The notes: generated by a model not told the origin, from the letters alone. A stretch of DNA of 55,930 bases from Sporolactobacillus sp. THM19-2 (GCF_004153195.1 NZ_SEMC01000016.1:1-55930), one strand, 5' to 3'; shown: positions 41,289 through 50,050, counted from the stretch's first letter. Translations and numbers: made by a program.

Positions 41289-42344
41289 TTGAGAAAGCTG
41301 CGAATCAAATCGATCATGCCTGTTATCTGTTTGTGCCTCCTCACCTCAGCGTCTGTTGCTTCGAAGCTGGATGCCGGCGCTACCCTGGAAACGATCATGC
41401 TGCAGGGCACCGCTGACCCCGGTGCCCTGCTGTTCAGAAAGTCTGACTGGCTGATCAGTCAGCTGGAGCCGGTGCAGCGAAAAGTATCCCATCCTCTGTT
41501 TCAAGAGGCCCCCCATGTCGATTTTACTTTCGGCGTTCTGCCCGACACGCAGTATTACAGTCAGTCCTTTCCCAAAACGTTTAAAAAAATGAACCAGTGG
41601 TTTGTCGCTAACCGGGCATCGCTGAATCTAAAATATATTTTTCATCTCGGCGATATCGTCAATAACTTCAACCGGAGTTATCAGTGGAAGAGAGCCGATC
41701 AGGCGATGAAGATCCTGGATGATGCAAAATTACCTTATGGCGTTGTGACAGGGAATCATGACGTTGGAGATCAGGCCGGACACTACAGCATGTACGGCCA
41801 ATATTTCGGCGAAGAGCGCTTTCGCTGGAACCCGTGGTATGGCGGCTCGTATAAAGATAATCGCGGACACTTCGATCTGATTGATGTAAAAGGTGAGAAG
41901 TTTATCATGCTTGGTATCGGCTGGGGCATCGGCGGGGAAGAAGTTGGCTGGATGAATCAGATATTAAAAATCTATAAAGATCGGACCGCTATTCTTTATG
42001 TGCATGATTACCTGGGAAATAACGGGAGAAGAGCCGGACCCGGTTCGATGCTGTTTGAGCGCATTGTACGTCCGAATGCCAATGTGAAAGTGGTTCTCAA
42101 CGGGCACAGATTCGGAGCAGCCAGACGCGTGGATCAACTTGATGATGATTTCGATGGAAACCCGGACCGGAAAGTCCTGCAGATTCTCTCCGACTATCAG
42201 TCGATTAAGGGAGGTCAGGGTTATATCCGTCTGCTGGGGTTTGATCTGATCCATCACCGGATCTATGTGCGGACGTATTCACCGGAAACCGGTCGCCACT
42301 ATGTATTTAAAAAGAACGTCGATAACTTCAGCGTCGGATACTGA
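41289..42344 (+). CDS. Secreted calcineurin-like metallophosphoesterase, variant motifs
   Basis: A 351-residue protein with a signal peptide (about residues 1-24, SIMPVICLCLLTSASVAS). Metallophosphoesterase marks are LPDTQYYS, FHLGDIVNN, VVTGNHDVGD, ILYVHDYLG and VLNGHRFGA. The usual D-x-H is D-x-Q and the final G-H-x-H is GHRF, so two typical metal/catalytic His residues are replaced; this occurs in the DTQ-type group of extracellular phosphoesterases. TTG 41289 is preferred, as it begins the signal peptide and follows GGGAGG by eight bases. Confidence 0.75.
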   Translation: MRKLRIKSIMPVICLCLLTSASVASKLDAGATLETIMLQGTADPGALLFRKSDWLISQLEPVQRKVSHPLFQEAPHVDFTFGVLPDTQYYSQSFPKTFKKMNQWFVANRASLNLKYIFHLGDIVNNFNRSYQWKRADQAMKILDDAKLPYGVVTGNHDVGDQAGHYSMYGQYFGEERFRWNPWYGGSYKDNRGHFDLIDVKGEKFIMLGIGWGIGGEEVGWMNQILKIYKDRTAILYVHDYLGNNGRRAGPGSMLFERIVRPNANVKVVLNGHRFGAARRVDQLDDDFDGNPDRKVLQILSDYQSIKGGQGYIRLLGFDLIHHRIYVRTYSPETGRHYVFKKNVDNFSVGY

Positions 42345-42399
42345 AGAAAGAAATGGTTAAACCATAGTAGCAGCCCCCCTTTCGAAGCAGGTTCTGAAT

Positions 42400-43659
42400 T
42401 CAGGATTGATGAACCAGCTTTTTCTGATTTGAAAGTTGCTTCCGGGCCATCAGTGCAAGCAGTCCGACCAGAATCAGGCCGATTGCGCTGAGAGCGGCTG
42501 CGACAAAGTAGGCGGGAATAAACGATCCGGCCGTCTCGCTGAAGTAGGCTGCGATTCGAGGCCCAACGAAGGCACCGCCGGCATATCCGAGAAAAACGAT
42601 CGCATAGTTGATCTCGAGATACTTTAATCCAAACAGCTGACCGGTCAGCGGCGGGAAAAGGACCAGTACTCCCCCGAAGGAAAAACCGAGCAGGACGATG
42701 CAGACGACAAAAACCGCTAAGGTATCGGCGAATGCGATCAAAAGAAGCGCGCTGATGGTGATCAGAAGATCGAAAACCAGTGAACCGAATGCGCCCATCT
42801 TCTCGAACAGAACGCCAAAGCTCAGACGACCGATAAAGTTTGACAAGGTACTGACACTGACAATGATCGCGCCAAGAGAGGCGGTCAGCCCGATCTGCTG
42901 CTGGGCGATGACCGATACGGAGCTGACCAGCATGGTTCCTGCCGTACTGGCGACAATCATAGTAACGAGCAATAGATAAAACAGCGGCGAGGACACCATG
43001 ACTTTCCAGTTGATATTGATTTTCTTCGGTTTTGTCTGTGATGATGATTTTGAAGGGCGAAAGCCGGGTGGCCGGTATCCCTCAGGGGCACTGTCCAGTT
43101 TCCAGGCGACGGCCCACGCCAGAATCAGGAAGGAAACGCCAAAGATGCGAAAGGCATTCAGCACACCGAAGAGCTCGATCACCTTCGCCGCGACCGGTGA
43201 AAACAGAAACGGGCCGATCGCTGCACTGGACAGGAGCAGACCGGATATCCTTCCTGATTGTTCGGGGAACCACTTCAGTGCGGTGACAAGCGACGGGTTA
43301 TAGAGAATACCGGAACCGGCACCGGCGACAATGCCGAATGTGATATAGAACGCCGGAATCGATGAGGCAAAGGATGTAAGGAACCATCCGGCTGCAATGG
43401 TGAAACCGCCAACGTACATCATTTTCTTTGTTCCATGTTTATGCATATACATGCCGGCAAATATGGCGGTGACGGCCTGTATCAGCGTATAAATGGAATA
43501 AGCAAGGTTAAAGCTGCCAAGAGACCATCCTCTCAGCTGAGTCAGCGGTTCAGAAAAAACACTGTACATCGCAATAGATGAAATAATCAGAATCAGAACC
43601 CATGCAGAAGAAAAAACCGACCATCGGTGATGAGCCAGTTTTGCGGGATCATCAGTCAT
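42400..43659 (-). CDS. MFS transporter, OFA (oxalate/formate antiporter) type
   Basis: A 419-residue protein with 12 predicted helices. Family features are the N-terminal LRGWSLGSFNLAYSIYTL region, GMYMHKHGTKKMMYVGG in the loop 2-3 signature, and the GAGSGILYNPSLVTALKWFPE segment typical of OFA members, which exchange carboxylates such as oxalate, formate or lactate. ATG 43659 has CAGGAGG upstream; the longer reading includes the promoter/operator. A perfect cre box sits between the -10 and the gene, so expression should fall under good sugar supply. Confidence 0.85.
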   Translation of the reverse strand: MTDDPAKLAHHRWSVFSSAWVLILIISSIAMYSVFSEPLTQLRGWSLGSFNLAYSIYTLIQAVTAIFAGMYMHKHGTKKMMYVGGFTIAAGWFLTSFASSIPAFYITFGIVAGAGSGILYNPSLVTALKWFPEQSGRISGLLLSSAAIGPFLFSPVAAKVIELFGVLNAFRIFGVSFLILAWAVAWKLDSAPEGYRPPGFRPSKSSSQTKPKKININWKVMVSSPLFYLLLVTMIVASTAGTMLVSSVSVIAQQQIGLTASLGAIIVSVSTLSNFIGRLSFGVLFEKMGAFGSLVFDLLITISALLLIAFADTLAVFVVCIVLLGFSFGGVLVLFPPLTGQLFGLKYLEINYAIVFLGYAGGAFVGPRIAAYFSETAGSFIPAYFVAAALSAIGLILVGLLALMARKQLSNQKKLVHQS

Positions 43660-43679
43660 TTGCAGGACCTCCTGTGATA

Positions 43680-43693
43680 TGTAAGCGCTATCA
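43680..43693 (-). promoter_or_regulatory. cre (CcpA) box upstream of the MFS gene, with -10 at 43705-43710
   Basis: TGTAAGCGCTATCA matches TGWAANCGNTNWCA at every position. It lies just downstream of a - strand TATAAT (43710-43705), so bound CcpA would block transcription. A CTGAAA 16 bases upstream of the -10 may be the -35. Confidence 0.8.
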
Positions 43694-43929
43694 TTACAGA
43701 CCTTATTATATAACAGGTTTTGCACTTTTCAGCGCGCGAAATGCGACAATCATGTGATATGTGCCGGCGGATCACCGTTGCAGGAGTATCCGATAGCTGA
43801 AAGGTCGCATTCATGCGAAAAGCCTGATGGAAAACGAAAACAGGCGGTATCCCGCCATGGTGCCGGGAACAGCGATACGTATGCTGGTATACCCGATACG
43901 CGATGTCATGGAAGAGTCAGAAAAAAGGT

Positions 43930-43958
43930 TTGACAAAAGGCCCGGTTTTTGTTAATCT
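43930..43958 (+). promoter_or_regulatory. Promoter of tRNA-Ala
   Basis: Perfect TTGACA (43930-43935), 17-base spacer, TAATCT (43953-43958), 25 bases before the tRNA. Confidence 0.7.
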
Positions 43959-43982
43959 TTTTCTTGTCTTGAGCAAGGTTTT

Positions 43983-44055
43983 GGGGCATTAGCTCAGCTG
44001 GGAGAGTGCTTCGCTGGCAGCGAAGAGGTCAGGAGTTCGAGCCTCCTATGCTCCA
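43983..44055 (+). tRNA. tRNA-Ala (anticodon GGC)
   Basis: 73 bases that fold as a full cloverleaf. The acceptor GGGGCAT pairs with ATGCTCC and includes the G3:U70 pair that marks alanine. The D-arm has AGCTCAGCTGGGAGAG; the anticodon stem CTTCG/CGAAG carries loop CTGGCAG with GGC as anticodon; the T-loop is GTTCGAGCC. CCA is not encoded. It reads GCC codons. Confidence 0.97.
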
Positions 44056-44610
44056 TAAAGCCCGTTGCAGTGGGATTTTTAAGCATACAACAGGGCAAAA
44101 ATGCACAGCGTTCACTGACAGACCTGGTTTTGACCAGTTTTGAACCTCTGAGGGTGAGTTTTCAAAAACTTACTCTTGGAGGTTTTTTCGTAACGCACGG
44201 AAGACATCCTGTCATTTATTGAAACGCAAAAACCGGTTGTGGCGAAAGACTGAGCCATACCGCTGCCTATACTTTCGAGCTGATCACTGAAATATGCTGT
44301 AGGCGCTTTAATTTCATCACCCCATACATTGATATTCTCTGACAAATTTGTGAACGATCAGCCCTGAAATTGGCTCAGAGCCCGGGTTCATGGGGATAAT
44401 ACAGGGCGTTCGTAACCGCTATTGTTCAGATGTTTCTGACTGTAAGCGATTGAATAATCACGCTGAGTCCTTTAGACTTGATTATAGGGCAGCGACATGC
44501 GCCCTGTTATCGCATGTGAATGATTTCTCCAGGAACAGATGAATGTCTTCCTGATTGAACCTGTTCATGAATTTGTCGCTTCTGTTCGATAAGCGGCGAA
44601 GAAAAGGGTA
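44056..44610. other. Gap between tRNA-Ala and the P-type ATPase
   Basis: About 555 bases with a strong terminator (44143-44188) and no clear gene. A 77-codon frame on the - strand (44112-44345) has a TTG start without ribosome site and may be a remnant. AGGGC and GCCCT near 44487-44507 can pair. No riboswitch is recognised before the ATPase. Confidence 0.4.
44143..44188 (+). terminator. Long intrinsic terminator downstream of tRNA-Ala
   Basis: AACCTC...GAGGTT outer arms and a G:U-rich inner stem (AGGGTGAGTTT with AAACTTACTCTT), followed by TTTTTT. It lies 88 bases after the tRNA. Confidence 0.85.
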
Positions 44611-47346
44611 ATGCTAAAGGAAACAGAAATGCAGTCGCTGCGTAGAAACGGTTTTCCGGAGGATGGAGTTGAAGAGATAATGTGGTTTACCAAACCAGCG
44701 AAAGATGCCTTCAGAGAATTTGAGGTTGGGCCGGACCGCGGGCTCTCGGCTGAGGAAGCGAAGGCAAGACTGGAAAAGCACGGGGAAAATAAGCTGAAGG
44801 GCAAGAAAAAGAAAAGCATCATTGCTTTGTTTTTTGCTCAGCTGAAGGATATGCTGATTTACGTCCTGCTTGGGGCGGCAGTGATCACACTGCTCATCGG
44901 AGAGTACACCGATGCGGTTATCATCCTGCTTGTTGTGGTATTAAATGCCGTGATCGGCGTTTTTCAGGAATTTAAAGCCGAAAAGGCGATAGAAGCGCTT
45001 CAGAAAATGACAACGCCGCGCGCGCTTGTACGCCGTGACGGAGAAGTAAAGGAAATCGACTCCCGTACCCTTGTGCCGGGCGATATCGTTGTTCTGGATG
45101 CCGGGCGGTACGTACCTGCCGACCTCAGGCTGACAGAAAGCGTCAATCTGCAGATTGAAGAGTCGGCACTGACCGGTGAGTCGGTGCCGACTGAGAAGAG
45201 GGCGTCCGACCTGCACGAGGACGCGAAAACACCGCTTGGCGACCAGTCGAATATGGCGTTTATGTCCACGTTGACCACTTATGGACGTGGTGAAGGGGTG
45301 GTTGTCGCAACCGGTATGAATACGGAGATCGGCAAGATCGCCAAGGTTCTTGATGAAGATCATGAAGAACTGACACCACTTCAGAAAAGACTTGCCGGAC
45401 TGGGGAAAATGCTCGGGTATCTTGCCATCGCAATCTGTGCCTTGATGTTTGTGATTGCCCTGATTCAGAAGCGCGACCTTTTTGAGATGTTCCTGACTGC
45501 GATCAGCCTCGCCGTAGCCGCCATCCCGGAAGGACTTCCGGCCATCGTTGCGATTGTGCTTGCCCTGGGCGTAACCCGCATGTCGCGGATCCACGCGATT
45601 GTCAAACGGCTGCCAGCTGTTGAAACGCTTGGTTCGGTGAACATTATCTGTTCGGATAAAACCGGGACGCTGACGCAGAACAAAATGACGGTCGTGCATA
45701 CGTACACGTATCGCCATTTTGAAGATGTGCCGAAGGAAGGTGCAAAGACCGCCGGGTCCCAAGATCTGAAGGACATGATCAAATCCTTTGTCCTCTGCTC
45801 CGACGCGACTTATGAGGATGGGGAGAGCACGGGCGACCCCACGGAGGTAGCCCTTGTTGTGCTGGGTCAGAAATATCATCTGGCGAAAAAGGATCTGGAG
45901 GGATCCTTTGCACGTGTCGCTGAAAAACCTTTTGACTCCGACAGAAAACTGATGTCTACGCTGAATAAAGAGGGCTCCGGGTATCGTGTCCATACAAAAG
46001 GGGCAATCGATAATATTCTGAAAATCGCCACCCGTGCCCTTGTGGATGGACAGGTTGTGCCATTAACGGACGAGATCAGGGCCAATTATCTGAAGGCCGC
46101 TGAAGAAATGTCCGACCAGGCACTGCGTGTTTTAGGTGCCGCGTATAAAGATACGGACCGGGTACTGGAGCCGGATGAAATGGAAAATGATCTGATCGTT
46201 ACCGGGCTTGTCGGTATGATCGATCCACCGCGACTTGAAGTTAAAGACTCCATCAGCAAGGCAAAACGCGCGGGCATCACACCGGTCATGATCACGGGTG
46301 ACCACCAGCATACAGCGGCGGCGATCGCAACGCAGCTGGGGATTGCCACCTCACTCGATCAGACGATTTCCGGAAGTGAAATTGACGCCATGCCGGCTCA
46401 GGAATTCAGAGACAATATTAATCGGTATCGCGTGTTCGCCCGGGTGTCCCCTGAGCATAAGGTAAAAATAGTCAATGCCTTTCAGTCACACGGTAACATT
46501 GTTTCGATGACCGGTGACGGGGTTAATGATGCGCCGTCACTGAAAACCGCAGATATCGGCGTCGCCATGGGGATTACAGGCACCGATGTGTCCAAGGGCG
46601 CGAGCGATATGATTCTGACCGATGATAACTTTACGACGATCGTTGCAGCGATTGAGGAAGGCCGGAATATATATAACAACATTAAAAAATCGGTGATCTT
46701 CCTTTTGTCCTGTAATCTCGGGGAAATCATCTCGATCTTTGCTTCGGTGCTCTTCTTCTGGCCGGTGCCGCTTCTTCCGACTCAGATTCTCTGGATTAAC
46801 CTGATTACCGATACCTTCCCGGCCATTGCCCTCGGTGTCGATCCCGGGGATAAACATATCATGAATAATAAGCCGCGGGATCCCAAAGAAGGATTCTTTG
46901 CTCACGGGGCGGCTTTCCACGCTGTTCTGGGCGGAACACTGATCGGTGTCCTGACCTTACTTGCCTTTTATTTCGGCCTGAACGAATACGGCTTTAATAT
47001 GGGTTCGGATAACATTCCCGGACATGTGCTGGACTATGCGGAAACAATGGCCTTCGTTGTTCTGGCGGTTTCGCAGCTCTTTTACTCACTTGCCATGCGG
47101 AATTCCAGAAAATCTATATTCCAGATCGGCCTGTTTTCCAATAAATATCTGATCGGTGCCATCCTGCTTGGGATGCTGCTGCAGTTTGTTGTCATTTCAA
47201 TTCCTGTTCTCGCCGGCGCCTTCCATGTTCAGATGCTGTCGCTTAGAGACTGGCTGATCGTCATCCTCTTTGCTCTGGTCCCGCTGGTTGTCAACGAATG
47301 CATCAAGATCGGTCTGAGAATGCGGAGCCATTCTAACGAGGCGTAA
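44611..47346 (+). CDS. Calcium-type P-type ATPase (P2A, SERCA/YloB-like)
   Basis: A 911-residue cation pump. The cytoplasmic N-terminus has GLSAEEAKARLEKHGENKL; the actuator domain has SALTGESVPTEK; helix 4 has the Ca2+ site VAAIPEGLPAIV; phosphorylation at Asp in CSDKTGTLTQNKM; nucleotide domain with a KGAIDNIL segment; hinge MITGDHQHTAAAIA and TGDGVNDAPSLKTADIG. The C-terminal helices include NLITDTFPAIALGVDP. It exports Ca2+ (or Mn2+) with ATP. Start options are ATG 44611, 44629 (AAAGGA upstream) and 44680; homology begins near the last, so the first 23 residues are doubtful. It stands alone. Confidence 0.9.
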   Translation: MLKETEMQSLRRNGFPEDGVEEIMWFTKPAKDAFREFEVGPDRGLSAEEAKARLEKHGENKLKGKKKKSIIALFFAQLKDMLIYVLLGAAVITLLIGEYTDAVIILLVVVLNAVIGVFQEFKAEKAIEALQKMTTPRALVRRDGEVKEIDSRTLVPGDIVVLDAGRYVPADLRLTESVNLQIEESALTGESVPTEKRASDLHEDAKTPLGDQSNMAFMSTLTTYGRGEGVVVATGMNTEIGKIAKVLDEDHEELTPLQKRLAGLGKMLGYLAIAICALMFVIALIQKRDLFEMFLTAISLAVAAIPEGLPAIVAIVLALGVTRMSRIHAIVKRLPAVETLGSVNIICSDKTGTLTQNKMTVVHTYTYRHFEDVPKEGAKTAGSQDLKDMIKSFVLCSDATYEDGESTGDPTEVALVVLGQKYHLAKKDLEGSFARVAEKPFDSDRKLMSTLNKEGSGYRVHTKGAIDNILKIATRALVDGQVVPLTDEIRANYLKAAEEMSDQALRVLGAAYKDTDRVLEPDEMENDLIVTGLVGMIDPPRLEVKDSISKAKRAGITPVMITGDHQHTAAAIATQLGIATSLDQTISGSEIDAMPAQEFRDNINRYRVFARVSPEHKVKIVNAFQSHGNIVSMTGDGVNDAPSLKTADIGVAMGITGTDVSKGASDMILTDDNFTTIVAAIEEGRNIYNNIKKSVIFLLSCNLGEIISIFASVLFFWPVPLLPTQILWINLITDTFPAIALGVDPGDKHIMNNKPRDPKEGFFAHGAAFHAVLGGTLIGVLTLLAFYFGLNEYGFNMGSDNIPGHVLDYAETMAFVVLAVSQLFYSLAMRNSRKSIFQIGLFSNKYLIGAILLGMLLQFVVISIPVLAGAFHVQMLSLRDWLIVILFALVPLVVNECIKIGLRMRSHSNEA

Positions 47347-47364
47347 CTATTTTACAAAAAAAGG

Positions 47365-47411
47365 AAGAGGATCATGAAACACCGGACAGGTGGGTCATGA
47401 TCCTCTTTTTT
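47365..47411. terminator. Bidirectional terminator between ATPase and ridA
   Basis: AAGAGGATCATGA and TCATGATCCTCTT around an ACACCGGACAGG-type loop, with A- and T-runs outside. Confidence 0.95.
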
Positions 47412-47425
47412 TGACCGAATCGTGA

Positions 47426-47809
47426 TTATTCGCGATAAGCTGTGCAGGAGATTTCCAGCTTCGCGCCCTTTGGCAGTGCAGCTACCTGGACAGCGGACCT
47501 GGCGGGCAGAACGCCGCCTTCAAAGTATTTTCCGTAAACGTCATTAACCGTATTGAAATCGTTGATGTTGGTCAGAAAGACGGTGGCGGAGACGACATGT
47601 GAAAAGTCCAGCCCGGCTTCTTTTAATATCGCGCCGATATTTTGAAAAATCCGGCCGGTCTGACGTTCAAGGCCTCCTTCAACGAGCTTCCCGCTTTCCG
47701 GATCCAGTGGAATCTGTCCGGAGACAAAGACGAAGTCACCGGCGGATACAGCCTGCGAGTAAGGACCAACAGCCTGAGGTGCCTGATTTGTTGCAATACG
47801 TGTTTTCAT
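47426..47809 (-). CDS. ridA: RidA family reactive intermediate deaminase
   Basis: A 127-residue trimeric enamine/imine deaminase (YabJ/YjgF). Visible marks are GPYSQAV near the N-terminus, FVSGQIPLDP, the catalytic Arg in LPARSAVQVAALPKGAKLEIS and Glu near the C-terminus. It removes 2-aminoacrylate formed by PLP dehydratases and so protects PLP enzymes. ATG 47809 follows GGGAGGGATG; the three codons before it lack support. Confidence 0.93.
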   Translation of the reverse strand: MKTRIATNQAPQAVGPYSQAVSAGDFVFVSGQIPLDPESGKLVEGGLERQTGRIFQNIGAILKEAGLDFSHVVSATVFLTNINDFNTVNDVYGKYFEGGVLPARSAVQVAALPKGAKLEISCTAYRE

Positions 47810-47952
47810 AACGATCATCCCTCCCCGTGGGCGGCGCCAGTTGACGCCGCCCCTCTTATCTATCTATTGTACACGATTTTCATTTTTCAGAAAGAACAGA
47901 CTCACCATTTTTTTCTCTCTTGTCTACTTATTAGACACAGGAGGTGATAAGC

Positions 47953-48171
47953 ATGGCAAACAGCGCAATTACTCAGTCTGCCTTTGTCCTGACTTTTGAT
48001 GGCGGGCTGGACGAAGAGGACAAACCGGTTGTCCTGACCAAGGTATTCCGGAATATTAAGCCGGCCGCGTCAGCCGACGCACTTCTGGCCATCGCCGGCA
48101 AGCTGGCTCCGCTGCAGCAGCATCCGTTCGTCTCTGTTGAGCGCGATGACACATCGGAAATCACGGCCTGA
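47953..48171 (+). CDS. DUF1659 family small protein
   Basis: A 72-residue protein, LTFDGGLDEEDKPVVLTKVFRN-type core followed by IKPAASADALLAIAGKLAPLQ, fitting DUF1659. It begins at ATG 47953 behind a perfect AGGAGGTGAT. The role is unknown; DUF1659, DUF2922 and YvrJ genes are commonly neighbours in Bacilli, as here. A TGTCTA/TAGACA inverted pair lies just upstream (47920s-47930s). Confidence 0.8.
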   Translation: MANSAITQSAFVLTFDGGLDEEDKPVVLTKVFRNIKPAASADALLAIAGKLAPLQQHPFVSVERDDTSEITA

Positions 48172-48213
48172 TCCCGCCCATCAGGCTATCCTTAAAGAAA
48201 GGAGAGAGGCGAA

Positions 48214-48429
48214 ATGAAGAGACTGAATCTGGTGTTTTTGAATACGGCAGGCAAGAGCGTCACTCTGTCACTTAATGATCCTGTCGAACCCGCTGATCCG
48301 GTTGCCGTTCGAAGTGCCATGGATGAAATTATCGCTCAAAATGTCTTTGAATCAACCGGCGGAGAACTGACTCAGGTCAAATCCGCACGTATTTCGGAAA
48401 ACAACACCACACCGATCGAGATAGCCTGA
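48214..48429 (+). CDS. DUF2922 family small protein
   Basis: A 71-residue protein: LVFLNTAGKSVTLSLNDP, then the helix VRSAMDEIIAQNVFE and a final TQVKSARISENNT strand, the DUF2922 layout. The ribosome site AAAGGAGAG is strong. It lies 42 bases after the DUF1659 gene, and a terminator follows. Confidence 0.85.
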   Translation: MKRLNLVFLNTAGKSVTLSLNDPVEPADPVAVRSAMDEIIAQNVFESTGGELTQVKSARISENNTTPIEIA

Positions 48430-48443
48430 GTTCCATCAGGCAG

Positions 48444-48484
48444 AGCCGGAGGGAAAATCTGATCATTCCCTTCGGCTTTTTTTA
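48444..48484 (+). terminator. Terminator between the DUF2922 and yvrJ genes
   Basis: AGCCGGAGGGAA and TTCCCTTCGGCT arms around a ten-base loop, then a T-run. It lies only 22 bases before yvrJ, so yvrJ may depend on readthrough. Confidence 0.85.
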
Positions 48485-48506
48485 TAAAATGAAAGGAGGA
48501 ACTCTC

Positions 48507-48686
48507 ATGGACGTATGGCTCCCGATGATCAGGGATGTGGGTTTCCCGGCAGTTGTCACTTTTTTCCTGTTACATCGAATCGAAGGGAAACTGGACGAAC
48601 TGATTCAATCCGTCAAAGCACTTCCTCTGCTGCAGGCAGCCGCCCGAACAGAGGGGTCTGAATCTCAGCAGATCCATATGAAATAA
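48507..48686 (+). CDS. yvrJ: YvrJ family small membrane protein
   Basis: A 59-residue protein with one membrane helix (VGFPAVVTFFLLHRIEGKLD) and a short soluble tail, the YvrJ pattern. ATG 48507 follows GGAGGAACT. It completes the DUF1659-DUF2922-YvrJ set. In B. subtilis, yvrJ lies near genes for the alternative sigma factor SigO; a link to secretion or envelope is suggested but not proven. Confidence 0.85.
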   Translation: MDVWLPMIRDVGFPAVVTFFLLHRIEGKLDELIQSVKALPLLQAAARTEGSESQQIHMK

Positions 48687-48693
48687 TGATCCA

Positions 48694-48724
48694 GGCACCC
48701 GGTTCACCGGGTGCTTTTTCTTTA
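48694..48724 (+). terminator. Intrinsic terminator after yvrJ
   Basis: GCACCCGG and CCGGGTGC around TTCA with a T-run. Confidence 0.93.
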
Positions 48725-48944
48725 TACATTGCCTCCGGTGAACGGGTTGGTTGTTTTTCGCTGTACCCGCAGGATTTCGCTTCTTCCGCACAAGCCATAA
48801 AAGGCAAAGGCGACGGTTCCGGCAGCGCCGTCGATTTTCTAATCGGTGTTTTTTTCTTCAAAAAATGGTTTTTTTGAAATAAATTTTTAACTGCCAGTGT
48901 AACCATGATACACTAAAAGTACAGTATCATGAGGAGTGACAGCA

Positions 48945-49946
48945 ATGAGGGAACTGCGGAATATGATGGCGGTTTCCGTTATCCTGTTTATCGGCGTGCT
49001 GCTGACAGCCTCCGGGTCTGCTCAAAATCATCCGGTTGTGAAGCATATTCCTGCTGATCACTATGAAACCCGTGAAATTGTCATAAATCCGGTCGAGACC
49101 GGGGAACACGTAAGAAACCGGGAGGAGACCATCAGAATTTATGCAGCCTCAAAGCGTCAAACCAAAACCATGAGGGTTCAGACCGGAAGGCGTCAGCCGG
49201 CAAAGAAAGAACAGCAGCAGCCATCGGAAACATTCAATAAAAAGGGGACAGTGAACAAAGTGGCGACGAAGTCGAAAAAAGAGAGCAAACCTGCAGCAAC
49301 CGGGGATGCCCCATCCAAACCTCAGGCACCGGCCGCCCCGCCAGGCACGCCGGCACCGAAGCCCGCTCAGCCGCCTGTTGCTGAAACCAGGCTTTCCGGC
49401 CGGACGGGACAGATTCTGACCGTTGTGGCTTCCGGCAGCCGGGCGCATATTGAATTTTGGGAGAAAAAAGGTCAGTCCTGGGTCCGGAGCCTGTCGACAG
49501 ACGGACATGTCGGGACGAACGGGATCGGCCCGACACGTGAGGGTATGAGCAGGACGCCGTATGGTGCTTATCCGCTCGGCTTTGCCTTCGGGACGGAAAA
49601 TCCGGGGACGTCGCTGCCCTTCAGAAAGATCACCCCTCAGTCCTGGTGGGTAGAAGACAGCAAAGATCCGCAGTACAACACCTGGCAGGAGGGGGCTCAT
49701 TTTCATGCGCCAAGCGAACATCTTGCCGACTATCCGCTGCAGTATCGTTACGCGGTGGTAATCAATTATAATACGGCACGAAAGCCCTTTGCGGGTTCAG
49801 GCTTCTTTGTTCATGTCGATAATGGCCGTCCGACAGCCGGATGTGTTTCACTCCCGGAAGGCGAAATGAAGAAGCTGCTGCAGATCCTCCATCCGGGTGC
49901 CTATATCATCAACGTGAACGGGGAAGAAGAGATCAGGCGTTTTTAG
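48945..49946 (+). CDS. L,D-transpeptidase (YkuD domain), membrane-anchored or secreted
   Basis: A 333-residue protein. A helix/signal segment lies at residues 5-24 (MMAVSVILFIGVLLTASGSA), followed by a basic, Pro/Ala/Lys-rich linker up to about residue 145. The C-terminal catalytic domain ends in HVDNGRPTAGCVSLPE, with the active-site His, Gly and Cys. L,D-transpeptidases make 3-3 peptidoglycan cross-links or attach proteins. The domain has the SGRTGQILTVVASGS start seen in secreted YkuD proteins. ATG 48945 follows GAGGAG by eight bases. The stop codon directly abuts a cre-like site of the mtl operon. Confidence 0.85.
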   Translation: MRELRNMMAVSVILFIGVLLTASGSAQNHPVVKHIPADHYETREIVINPVETGEHVRNREETIRIYAASKRQTKTMRVQTGRRQPAKKEQQQPSETFNKKGTVNKVATKSKKESKPAATGDAPSKPQAPAAPPGTPAPKPAQPPVAETRLSGRTGQILTVVASGSRAHIEFWEKKGQSWVRSLSTDGHVGTNGIGPTREGMSRTPYGAYPLGFAFGTENPGTSLPFRKITPQSWWVEDSKDPQYNTWQEGAHFHAPSEHLADYPLQYRYAVVINYNTARKPFAGSGFFVHVDNGRPTAGCVSLPEGEMKKLLQILHPGAYIINVNGEEEIRRF

Positions 49947-49960
49947 TCAAAACGCTTTCA
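49947..49960 (+). promoter_or_regulatory. Upstream cre-like site of the mtl operon
   Basis: TCAAAACGCTTTCA fits the cre consensus TGWAANCGNTNWCA with one mismatch (second base). It lies just before the MtlR operator. Confidence 0.5.
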
Positions 49961-49964
49961 AAGT

Positions 49965-49987
49965 TTTGTCATCCGTACTGTGACAAA
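49965..49987 (+). promoter_or_regulatory. Probable MtlR operator
   Basis: A perfect inverted pair TTTGTCA...TGACAAA; the right half TGTGACAA matches the known MtlR half-site TGTGNCAA and the left half TTGTCATC is close. It sits directly upstream of the -35 of the mtl promoter, the expected place for an activator. Confidence 0.7.
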
Positions 49988-50004
49988 GTTAACTTTAGTT
50001 TCTC

Positions 50005-50034
50005 TTGTTATCCAGTTATCCTGACTCCTATAAT
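50005..50034 (+). promoter_or_regulatory. mtl operon promoter
   Basis: TTGTTA (50005-50010), 18-base spacer, perfect TATAAT (50029-50034). The long spacer and weak -35 suit an activator-dependent promoter. Confidence 0.65.
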
Positions 50035-50050
50035 AAAGACAGAGAGAAAA

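Noticed and set aside
44112-44345. 77-codon frame on the - strand beside tRNA-Ala
   Set aside because: TTG start with no ribosome site, and it overlaps the terminator; kept only as a possible remnant.
44390-44610. Manganese (yybP-ykoY) riboswitch before the P-type ATPase
   Set aside because: The conserved loop sequences of that class are not visible; only weak local pairing is present.
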